13,705 bases of DNA from Lachnospiraceae bacterium (lineage in GTDB: Bacteria; Bacillota; Clostridia; Lachnospirales; Lachnospiraceae), in the NCBI GenBank assembly GCA_900766915.1, contig CAAFXE010000058.1:1-13705 (forward strand), given 5' to 3'. Under the pieces are notes generated by a model. It saw only the letters and a program-made list of their open reading frames with translations, was not told the origin of the DNA and searched no databases. A program made the position numbers and the translations under genes. Shown piece after piece: positions 1-5,811 of the stretch (its first letter is position 1; each line of letters starts with the position of its first letter).

Positions 1-443
1 AGAGGATGATTATAAGCATACGTAGGATAATGCTGTGCCGCATTTCCTTCTGTAATAATTGAATATGTCGCTAGATCCAAAAACAAACCTGCGTCCTTGG
101 ATCCAAGATATTTTGTAATCATATGTGGAAGATTATATTCTTCCATGATTTTTCTTACAACCAGAAATGCTCCTATCTTCAAGCAGCTACTTCTGTCCAC
201 TCCGGTTTTGATTTCAGGAAGTTCGACATCACCAAAGTACTTCAAGAAGTTTTCATTCGGAATCATCATCATAGATTCTTCCGAAACAAGCTTACCTATC
301 GTCTTATGATCAGGTACATTGTACTTCTTTTCGGCATTATAAATTCTCCCCGCTGCATACCTGATATAGGTTGCTTTACCCTTCCTGAATCGGGTAATTT
401 TTCCGGGTTCATTTGGTATTTCCACCTGGCAATCTAAATACAC
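1..443 (-). CDS. DDE transposase, N-terminal part (runs off left edge)
   Basis: An open frame begins at a GTG (443-441) with a good ribosome binding site, AAAGGAG, just upstream, and runs without a stop to the left edge, giving about 147 residues. It starts MYLDCQVEIPNEPGKITRF and includes RIYNAEKKYNVPDHKTIGKL and, near the edge, NAAQHYPTYAYNHP. I recognise this as the N-terminal part of a transposase common in Lachnospiraceae, probably of the IS4/IS1634-like DDE group; the family is from memory and uncertain. The catalytic core is outside the window. The protein would cut and rejoin its own element ends. No start is possible at an ATG here, so ATG-only gene finding misses it. The region upstream of the start (444-602) carries the element end. 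Confidence 0.75.
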   Translation of the reverse strand, partial: MYLDCQVEIPNEPGKITRFRKGKATYIRYAAGRIYNAEKKYNVPDHKTIGKLVSEESMMMIPNENFLKYFGDVELPEIKTGVDRSSCLKIGAFLVVRKIMEEYNLPHMITKYLGSKDAGLFLDLATYSIITEGNAAQHYPTYAYNHP

Positions 444-467
444 GATATTCTCCTTTTGTAATAAATA

Positions 468-602
468 TTGAGTGATACTTCTCACTTAATATTATATCGT
501 ATATTCATCACTTTTACAACCAGATTTTTCCAAAAATCCTTGATTTTCTGCAGTTTTCGGATGTCACACTCAATTGTCGGCCGGTTGAGTGATACTTCTC
601 AC
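468..602. repeat. Exact 18-bp direct repeat pair at the element end
   Basis: TTGAGTGATACTTCTCAC occurs at 468-485 and again, without mismatch, at 585-602, 117 bp apart. The flanks differ on both sides. Each copy holds a GTGA/TCAC dyad. The opposite-strand motif CACTCAA (567-573) faces TTGAGTG (585-591), making a 7-bp inverted repeat around CGGCCG. Lying just upstream of the leftward transposase gene, these are best read as terminal and subterminal transposase-binding sites, with the outer copy marking the element boundary near 602. An operator for the rightward operon is the alternative. Confidence 0.55.
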
Positions 603-1299
603 AGGAAGTTCACAGAAAATCAGAAAATTTGGTACCATCGGTTACCGGTTTTCCAAAATCGCAATGATCTTATCCGGTGTTTTATTATTCGTTTCGCTAT
701 TAGCTACAATGATTTTTGCTTTTGTAAAACGAGATGCCATTGTATTTCGAAGTTCGGGTGAGGAAATCATTGAGGTGAGTATTTCCGGCATGCCAATCAA
801 GGAAGAAGGGCTTGAAGAACGGGAACAGGAAATTATTGATCGCGGTGCCACATTTCCCAATATACGAAATGACTATGTATATCGCCTAACAGAGATAATC
901 TTAGACAACGATATAGTAAAGATTGTCGGCACTACTGAGGAAGAGGTATTCGACATTCAGGATACTTCCCTGATGTTTTTTGGACTCGGTGTCTGGCTGG
1001 CGCTAGAAATGGTGGTTCTTTACTATGTGATAAAAATCTGTAAATTTCTCTCTGTATGTGAAACCCCGTTTCATGAAAATATGAGTATGCTTCTGAAAAA
1101 TTTCAATATTGCCCTCATTGTCCTGACGCTCTACGCTTCATTTGGAGATTCTTTGATAAACAGTATTGCCAAGGGCCGTTTTGCTGTTACAATGGATATT
1201 AATATGATCAGTATTCTTGCTGTTGCGATGGTATTTGGACTGTCCGTTATCTTCAAATATGGTGCAATGCTCCAGCAGGAATCCGATGAAACGCTATAG
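589..1299 (+). CDS. DUF2975 membrane protein, 5' end replaced by element sequence
   Basis: The 236-residue frame matches the DUF2975 family: an N-terminal membrane segment at about residues 25-47, an extracytoplasmic loop to about 128, then three further hydrophobic segments at roughly 130-150, 170-190 and 205-225, ending YGAMLQQESDETL. The same ending (LQQLSDETL) closes the second DUF2975 protein here, so the C-terminus is intact. The only upstream start is the GTG at 589, which lies inside the 18-bp repeat of the left element and has no convincing ribosome binding site; the next ATG (664) also lacks one and falls within the first membrane segment. I infer that the insertion removed the native start and promoter. 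Function is unknown; genes of this family are commonly paired with a small XRE regulator, as here (stop 1299, next ribosome binding site overlapping it). Confidence 0.75.
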   Translation: MILLTGSSQKIRKFGTIGYRFSKIAMILSGVLLFVSLLATMIFAFVKRDAIVFRSSGEEIIEVSISGMPIKEEGLEEREQEIIDRGATFPNIRNDYVYRLTEIILDNDIVKIVGTTEEEVFDIQDTSLMFFGLGVWLALEMVVLYYVIKICKFLSVCETPFHENMSMLLKNFNIALIVLTLYASFGDSLINSIAKGRFAVTMDINMISILAVAMVFGLSVIFKYGAMLQQESDETL

Positions 1300-1310
1300 G
1301 AGTGAAATCT

Positions 1311-1556
1311 ATGCCGATTATTTTGAGACTGGATCGGGTGATGGCAGACCGAAAAATGAGTTTAAATGAACTGTCAGAACGTGTCGGTGTAACCAATGTA
1401 AATTTGTCAAAGTTAAAAACAGGGAAAGTCAGTGCGGTGCGTTTTTCTACTTTGGAAGCTATTTGTGAAGCACTAAACTGTCAGCCGGGGGATATTCTGG
1501 AATATCAGCCTAGTGAAAAGAAAGGAGAGATCCATGAAGAAGCATCAGATGGTTAA
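1311..1556 (+). CDS. Small XRE/Cro-type regulator
   Basis: An 81-residue DNA-binding protein that is almost entirely one helix-turn-helix domain: MSLNELSERVGVTNVNLSKL (helices 2 and 3) followed by STLEAICEALNCQPGDILEY, typical of the YozG-like Cro/CI group. The ATG at 1311 is chosen over the GTG at 1302 because AGGAG (1298-1302) is then 8 nt upstream. That AGGAG overlaps the stop of the preceding DUF2975 gene, and the 3' end overlaps the next DUF2975 gene by 23 bp, so all three should be one translationally coupled transcript. The likely role is to regulate this operon. The last 14 residues are charged and not part of the domain. Confidence 0.85.
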   Translation: MPIILRLDRVMADRKMSLNELSERVGVTNVNLSKLKTGKVSAVRFSTLEAICEALNCQPGDILEYQPSEKKGEIHEEASDG

Positions 1557-2142
1557 AATGGCAAATATCCTGGATAAAATCTTTCATTTTATTCAAGTTT
1601 TGAATATTGTCGTAGGAATTATTTGTCTTTTTGGAATACTGATTGTATTTGCTGGATTTGGATTGGGAATTGCTCAGCCTGCCGACACCCTAACCATACA
1701 TCAGGGCAATCTTATTTTGAAAATTGCGAAACAATATACAATGAGTGCAAACAGAAGTCTTTCCTACGGAATTGTACTGTCACTGTCAATGGCAATAGAA
1801 ATATTCATGATTTATGGGGTATGTTATTTTGTCCGTAGAATTCTAAAACCCATGAAGGAAGAAAGACCATTTGAGATCTGTATTGCAGATGATTTTAAAA
1901 ACCTGGGGATTTTTGTATTGGTTTACGGACTCATCAGTAATGTCTTGGAAATGATTCAGACAACTATGGATTTTAACTATTACGGACTGCAGCATTTAGC
2001 AGATTCCGACTATGTGATATCTGCAGGCAGCAAGTTCCAATTTGACATGAAATTTATGATCGTTTTCCTCATATTACTGCTGGTATCTTATATCTTTCGT
2101 TATGGAGTGGAACTTCAACAGTTATCTGATGAAACCCTCTAA
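1534..2142 (+). CDS. DUF2975 membrane protein (second copy)
   Basis: A 202-residue protein with four predicted membrane segments (about residues 20-45, 87-108, 123-142 and 172-192) and a central extracytoplasmic stretch. The motif MKEERPFEICIADDFKNLG and the ending LQQLSDETL are characteristic of DUF2975 and parallel the first copy. The start at 1534 is preceded by AAGGAGA; a GTG 21 nt upstream would put the ribosome binding site inside the coding sequence. The gene overlaps the end of the XRE gene. It differs widely in sequence from the first copy, so this is an old duplication or a heteromeric pair, not a recent copy. No biochemical function is known to me. Confidence 0.85.
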   Translation: MKKHQMVKMANILDKIFHFIQVLNIVVGIICLFGILIVFAGFGLGIAQPADTLTIHQGNLILKIAKQYTMSANRSLSYGIVLSLSMAIEIFMIYGVCYFVRRILKPMKEERPFEICIADDFKNLGIFVLVYGLISNVLEMIQTTMDFNYYGLQHLADSDYVISAGSKFQFDMKFMIVFLILLLVSYIFRYGVELQQLSDETL

Positions 2143-2316
2143 TACAAAAATATGCATAGGAGGCAAAGAGCTCCTGTTCTCTTTAGGCGCCAAAGCAGAT
2201 TTTGCAGCTCACGGGGAAGAAATCCTGAAAAAATTAAGATTTTCAAATAAGGTGATACATCAGAAAAATGCGAATTTTTTGTAAACGCAAGATATCGCAA
2301 CACATTAGAAAGATTA

Positions 2317-2351
2317 AGCCCAATCGAGCATAACACTTGAGCGATTGGGCT
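2317..2351. terminator. Hairpin terminator between convergent genes
   Basis: AGCCCAATCG (2317-2326) pairs perfectly with CGATTGGGCT (2342-2351) around a 15-nt loop. It lies between the rightward DUF2975 operon and the leftward Rpn gene. On the minus strand it is followed by TTAATCTTTCT, on the plus strand only by ATTTGG, so it is probably a better terminator for the Rpn gene than for the operon, though it may serve both. Confidence 0.7.
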
Positions 2352-2355
2352 ATTT

Positions 2356-2371
2356 GGTAGTGTAAAATATT
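2356..2371 (+). repeat. 16-bp match to the right tip of the IS256 element
   Basis: GGTAGTGTAAAATATT is identical to the outermost 16 bases of the right terminal inverted repeat of the IS256 element (7104-7119, reverse complement). The match begins exactly at the element tip and breaks off after 16 bases. It may be a relic end of a lost related element; chance cannot be excluded in AT-rich DNA. Confidence 0.4.
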
Positions 2372-2398
2372 AACGATATATGAGCTTCTCCTTTATTT

Positions 2399-3214
2399 CT
2401 ACTTTGCAGTAACCGTTTTGACAATTTCGTTAATTGTATCCACACTTTCTTCCAGCATATCCGCAATTTCTTCTACAGTACAGCCTTTTTTCAGCTTTTT
2501 ACTCACCAGCTCAATCAACTTCTGCTGTGCTCCCTGCTCTATACCAATTTCCAATATATTCATTTTCACGGCCTCCCATTCTTCAGAGGACTTAACCTCC
2601 TGCACGATTCCATCAAGTTCAAGGATTCGAGAATCCTTTAAAATAATATTCGGATTATCAATCCTGGTGTCTTTCATATATTGTAACAAACTGATCAGTT
2701 CTTGGGAACCATTTTTACTCTCCATATTGAAAAATATTTTCGTCGTTCCATCCTCTAATTCAAGATTTTCTACTTCTTTACATCGTTCCGTAAATGTATA
2801 CTTTGCCAAATCTTTTCCAAAAATATCCTCCTGCGTAATAAATATTATGACTGTGGACGGTAAGTTCCGATACCTTGTCTTTTTCCCGGATTTGAGAATC
2901 GGTGTATCTATCATACTTTGATAAAACCGTGAGCGCTTTCTCAAATCATCACCCTTCGAATCATTTTGCATTTCCAAATTAAATTGTCTCTGGTCTTTTG
3001 ACTTGGCCCATGCATCCAGTCGGATTGCACGTTTTCCCGCCTTGTTTAGAATGACCTGTTCAACCTTTACCTCTACCAGTTCAATATCCGGCTCCTCCAT
3101 AAAGATACTAAGCACACACTGATATGCCTTCGGAACCTTCATCACTGAAAGAAACAAGGCAAAATCACTCAGATTAAACTCATGCTCATTTAAAAGTAAC
3201 TCATAATTTTCCAT
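2399..3214 (-). CDS. Rpn-family PD-(D/E)XK nuclease/transposase-like protein
   Basis: A 271-residue protein of the recombination-promoting nuclease (Rpn, PDDEXK_2) group. The nuclease-type signature is visible: Asp67 in IRLDAWAKS, then Glu81 and Gln83 in NLEMQNDSKGDDL, followed by RSRFYQSMID and the conserved PSTVIIFITQEDIFGKD stretch. The C-terminal 60 residues are a helical, charged tail ending in a small predicted helical motif (CTVEEIADMLEESVDTINEI). Proteins of this family are linked to DNA cleavage and RecA-independent recombination; the exact role here is unknown. The ATG has a GGAGG site about 7 nt upstream. A terminator follows the stop (2317-2351), and the LiaF-like gene's terminator lies just upstream, so this is its own transcription unit. 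Confidence 0.85.
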   Translation of the reverse strand: MENYELLLNEHEFNLSDFALFLSVMKVPKAYQCVLSIFMEEPDIELVEVKVEQVILNKAGKRAIRLDAWAKSKDQRQFNLEMQNDSKGDDLRKRSRFYQSMIDTPILKSGKKTRYRNLPSTVIIFITQEDIFGKDLAKYTFTERCKEVENLELEDGTTKIFFNMESKNGSQELISLLQYMKDTRIDNPNIILKDSRILELDGIVQEVKSSEEWEAVKMNILEIGIEQGAQQKLIELVSKKLKKGCTVEEIADMLEESVDTINEIVKTVTAK

Positions 3215-3265
3215 ACTTTATCCTCCGCATATAAAATTAAAATAAATGGGTAAATCGGCAGAATT

Positions 3266-3316
3266 GCCAAAAAGAAAGACGAATGTCCTTCAGATGCTCT
3301 GATTATAACATTCGTC
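3266..3316 (-). terminator. Rho-independent terminator of the LiaF-like gene
   Basis: On the minus strand GACGAATGT (3316-3308) pairs with ACATTCGTC (3286-3278), and the loop contains a smaller hairpin (CAGA/TCTG, 3291-3301). The stem is followed by TTTCTTTTTGG, a good uridine tract. It lies downstream of the stop at 3362 and upstream of the Rpn gene. Confidence 0.85.
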
Positions 3317-3361
3317 TCTGTTAGATTCAATATAAATTTTTGATTGCTCTTTGTATTGTAC

Positions 3362-4048
3362 TCATTTAATCTCCACACCGCCGAAAAGACAGGTTGCATT
3401 TACGTACAATGTATATGGATTCGCAGGATTGTTGCTGCAATCTTTCCCACCGGAAACACCACCAATCAAGGCTGTGGAATTCACCTTCACATTGACTCCA
3501 TAGGGAACATAAATATCAATGCCTCCGAAAATTGCAGATGCGTTGATCACACAGTCTCCATTGATGACTTCTCCACGAAGGTCACATGTAACAGCCCCAA
3601 AAACTGCATCCAGTCTGGCTCCTTCAAAAACTTCTCCTGTATAGTCCATTCTGGAACTGGAAAATGTGGCCGCACCACTTTTCATTTCTACACCACTTCC
3701 GGTGATCCTTTCATAAATCTCATCGTCACGTTTCCCCCAGACATTTCCTAAAATAAGCTTTACACCAACAAGTACGATGATTGCCGGGAGCCAAAGCTTC
3801 CAAAACAAGTCAAACCGAAAAATCCCGCGACAACAAAGCAACAAAAACACACCGATACAAATCCCGATGATGTTACCGATTTTATCGCGGTCGTTAAATA
3901 ATCCGAACACGCAAGGTACAATGATAAACAGCGTCCACCAGCCATCAAAGAAAATATTGATTCTGGTGAATCCTAACGCATTTAATCCCCAAATAGCTCC
4001 GACTGCTACAAGTATCAAACCTAATAAAATATTACTTCCTTTTTTCAT
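3362..4048 (-). CDS. LiaF-like membrane protein (DUF5668 plus LiaF C-terminal domain)
   Basis: A 228-residue protein. The first half has four hydrophobic segments (about residues 7-26, 34-50, 58-75 and 85-103), with a short loop NDRDKIGN between the second and third, as in the LiaI/LiaF-like membrane module. The second half (about 115-228) is the beta-rich LiaF-type domain with repeated AVFGAVTCDLRG, AIFGGIDIYVPYGVNVKV and CLFGGVEI motifs. In Bacillus, LiaF inhibits the LiaRS envelope-stress system; no liaR/liaS homologue is adjacent here, so partner and role are inferred only from the family. The start has TTGGAGA upstream. It is a monocistronic unit with its own terminator. Confidence 0.85.
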   Translation of the reverse strand: MKKGSNILLGLILVAVGAIWGLNALGFTRINIFFDGWWTLFIIVPCVFGLFNDRDKIGNIIGICIGVFLLLCCRGIFRFDLFWKLWLPAIIVLVGVKLILGNVWGKRDDEIYERITGSGVEMKSGAATFSSSRMDYTGEVFEGARLDAVFGAVTCDLRGEVINGDCVINASAIFGGIDIYVPYGVNVKVNSTALIGGVSGGKDCSNNPANPYTLYVNATCLFGGVEIK

Positions 4049-4117
4049 AACGATTCTCCAATCATGTTCTTTCGTTGTTTAATATACTCTTATTCTATAT
4101 GGGAGATCGCATTTCTG

Positions 4118-4138
4118 ATAGATGAAATATTCATCTAT
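4118..4138. promoter_or_regulatory. 9-bp dyad upstream of the LiaF-like gene
   Basis: ATAGATGAA (4118-4126) and TTCATCTAT (4130-4138) form perfect arms around a 3-bp centre, about 70 bp upstream of the LiaF-like start. The symmetry suits a dimeric regulator, but I do not recognise it as a known operator. Confidence 0.35.
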
Positions 4139-4331
4139 TTGTGTCGATTTTATAGGTTTCTCTTGCTCAACTTATTTGTCCAGACATCCCTTTTTTCTTT
4201 TTTTCGAAGTTCAAAATTTTGTCAGATAGTATTGCTGCATTCTTTAAAATGTGATACCCTAAAGGTACATTTCAAACATTCTAATTTCTATTTACGGCAG
4301 TTCGCCGAATAATCCAATGTTTGATAACAAC

Positions 4332-4436
4332 TGAATAGGCAAGGAGTTGGTGCGTATGTGGGAATAATCGTATCTATTCATAAACTACCGGATACGAGGC
4401 AAAAATCCGTTCAAAATTTGCTTCGCAAGTGGATTT
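4332..4436 (+). promoter_or_regulatory. Chain of alternative hairpins upstream of the second Rpn gene
   Basis: Three stems can be drawn. TGAATAG (4332-4338) pairs with CTATTCA (4374-4380). TCGTATC (4368-4374) pairs with GATACGA (4391-4397); it competes with the first, since its left arm lies in the first loop. AAATCC (4403-4408) pairs with GGATTT (4431-4436) around an inner hairpin with TTGC/GCAA arms. If transcribed, this could be a switching leader for the Rpn gene 62 nt downstream. No known riboswitch is recognised. Confidence 0.3.
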
Positions 4437-4498
4437 GAAGAATCTTTGATTTAGACTATTGAAAACTTGAAGAATGTGCTAAAATAAGGAGGAATACT

Positions 4499-5479
4499 AT
4501 GAAAACTGAAAATCAAGATATCCGAGGAAACCGAAAACATAAGGATGCGTTGTTTCGTATGGTGTTCTCAAAAAAGGAAGATCTGCTGGAGCTGTATAAT
4601 GCAGTGCGGGGCACAGCTTATCAAAACGTAGAGGATCTGGAAGTTAATACATTGGAAAATGTGCTGTATATGGCTATGAAAAATGATATTTCATTTATGA
4701 TTGATTGCACGATGAATCTGTATGAACATCAGAGTTCCTACAACCCCAATATGCCCCTTCGTGGGTTAATGTATTTTGTACAGCTTTACAGCAAATATGC
4801 GGACCAGCGCAAGCTGAATCTATATAGCACTACCATCCAAAAGATCCCGACACCGCAGTTTGTTGTGTTTTACAATGGCATGAAAGAAGAACCGGATCGT
4901 CAGATCCTAAAGCTTTCGGATGCATTTCAGACAGAAGGCGGCTGTATCGAATGTGAAGCTACCATGCTGAATATCAATTTGGGGCGTAATATGGAACTGA
5001 TGGAAAAATGCAGGCGTCTGGAAGAATATGCAACTTTTGTATCCACAGTAAGAAAGTATACGCAACCGGGTGACCTGGAGTTGGGAGAAGCAATCAGGCG
5101 GGCAATGGATGAATGCATTGAAAAAGGAATCTTATCGGATATTTTAACGAATCAGCGGGCGGAGGTGTTTGCAGTGTTGTTAGAAACATTTGATAAAGAA
5201 CTTTATGAGAGAGATTTGAGAGAAAATATCAGGGCAGAACTCAAAGCGGAAGTCAAAGAAGAAGTCCGGGCAGAAGTCAGAGCGGAACTCAAAGCAGAGG
5301 TCAAGGATGAAGTCAAAGCGGAACTCAAAGCAGAGGTCAAGGATGAAGTCAGAGAGGAAGCCCAAGGGAGCCTTGTAGAGGTTCTGAAAGAATTAGGAAC
5401 ACCAAAAGAGATTATTATTCATAAAATAATGGAAAAATTCTCTCTAACGAAAGCTCAGGCAGAGAAACTTGTTTCTTAA
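4499..5479 (+). CDS. Rpn-family PD-(D/E)XK protein with a repeat-built coiled tail
   Basis: A 326-residue Rpn/PDDEXK_2 protein. It opens with the family pattern KHKDALFRMVFSKKEDLLEL, and the nuclease-type residues are visible as Asp69 (FMIDCTMNL) followed by Glu76 and Gln78 (YEHQSS). FVVFYNG is also typical of the group. From about residue 240 to 290 the sequence becomes an almost pure alternation of charged residues with Ala/Leu/Val (ELKAEVKDEVKA type units), encoded by a 36-bp DNA repeat, and should form a long helix or coiled coil before a small C-terminal helical domain (KIMEKFSLTKAQAEKL). The start has AAGGAGG 6 nt upstream. The IS256 element begins 3 nt after its stop, so its native terminator has been separated. 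Likely a DNA nuclease or recombination factor by family; target unknown. Confidence 0.85.
   Translation: MKTENQDIRGNRKHKDALFRMVFSKKEDLLELYNAVRGTAYQNVEDLEVNTLENVLYMAMKNDISFMIDCTMNLYEHQSSYNPNMPLRGLMYFVQLYSKYADQRKLNLYSTTIQKIPTPQFVVFYNGMKEEPDRQILKLSDAFQTEGGCIECEATMLNINLGRNMELMEKCRRLEEYATFVSTVRKYTQPGDLELGEAIRRAMDECIEKGILSDILTNQRAEVFAVLLETFDKELYERDLRENIRAELKAEVKEEVRAEVRAELKAEVKDEVKAELKAEVKDEVREEAQGSLVEVLKELGTPKEIIIHKIMEKFSLTKAQAEKLVS
5281..5352 (+). repeat. 36-bp tandem repeat inside the Rpn gene
   Basis: The units 5281-5316 and 5317-5352 differ only at the last base. Each encodes twelve residues (AELKAEVKDEVK type). More diverged units lie just upstream (about 5229-5280). Near-identity between units suggests recent duplication, and copy number is likely to vary between strains without breaking the frame. 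Confidence 0.85.
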
Positions 5480-5482
5480 ACA
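5475..5482. repeat. 8-bp target duplication, left copy
   Basis: CTTAAACA here is repeated at 7120-7127 directly outside the other element tip. Eight bases is the usual IS256-family duplication. The copy includes the stop codon of the Rpn gene. Confidence 0.8.
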
Positions 5483-5668
5483 GAGGCTGTAAAAATTCTT
5501 GTGTCTTTGGAAAGTAAATCTTTCTGACAAGAAATAGATATGTAAGATTTTACTGTCGAATTTATGATTCTGTTGTTGTCGAATATGTCCTTCTACTTAC
5601 AGTATTGCCATGCGAGAAAATTTTATACATCATTTTAGATTTTTTTGCATGACAAATAAGACATTGTA

Positions 5669-5738
5669 ATTATTGCCTCTTTGTGGGCTCTGCCCACACC
5701 CGACCTCTGGAATAGAATCGGAAAATCCTGGCAATAAT
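5669..5738 (-). other. Branched palindrome in the element's non-coding tail
   Basis: Outer arms ATTATTGCC (5669-5677) and GGCAATAAT (5730-5738) are perfect 9-bp complements. Between them is a tight hairpin, TGTGGGC/GCCCACA with a TCT loop (5682-5698), and a weaker CCGA/TCGG pair (about 5700-5720). Together they could fold as a small multi-branch RNA or a cruciform. It lies beyond the transposase terminator, so an ordinary terminator role is unlikely. A nested miniature element is another possibility. Confidence 0.5.
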
Positions 5739-5764
5739 ACAAATGCCGAAGGAATAGAAAGAGA

Positions 5765-5801
5765 GCGGGAATGGTTAACTTTAGAGCATCGCCATTCCTG
5801 C
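5765..5801 (-). terminator. Terminator downstream of the IS256 transposase
   Basis: GCGGGAATGG (5765-5774) pairs with CCATTCCTGC (5792-5801) with one G-T pair, 11 nt after the transposase stop. Pyrimidine-rich tails flank it on both sides (TCTCTTTCT on the minus strand, TTTTCTTTTC on the plus), so it may also block transcription entering from the Rpn side. Confidence 0.75.
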
Positions 5802-5811
5802 TTTTCTTTTC

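Larger units (their letters stand above)
4049..4498. other. 450-bp intergenic region between divergent genes
   Basis: This gap separates the leftward LiaF-like gene from the rightward Rpn gene. It holds a 9-bp dyad near the LiaF-like side and a chain of potential hairpins near the Rpn side (both listed separately). The 82-residue open frame at 4064-4312 has no ribosome binding site or recognisable domain and looks like chance. I found no convincing promoter hexamer pair for either gene. Confidence 0.6.

Noticed and set aside
2102..2336. Overlapping small frames on both strands just after the second DUF2975 gene
   Set aside because: They start inside the DUF2975 gene or cross the terminator, and none has a ribosome binding site. 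The stretch 2152-2280 reads open in several frames and could be a dispersed repeat, but there is no second copy here to show it.
4064..4312. 82-residue rightward frame in the intergenic region
   Set aside because: No ribosome binding site, no domain, and a composition expected from T-rich non-coding DNA.
4459..4486. TTGAAA ... TAAAAT as a promoter for the second Rpn gene
   Set aside because: The spacer is only 15 nt and the -10 would abut the ribosome binding site, placing the transcript start at or inside it.
5180..5365. Minus-strand frame with a repeating Phe/Asp pattern
   Set aside because: It is the antisense shadow of the 36-bp repeats in the Rpn gene.
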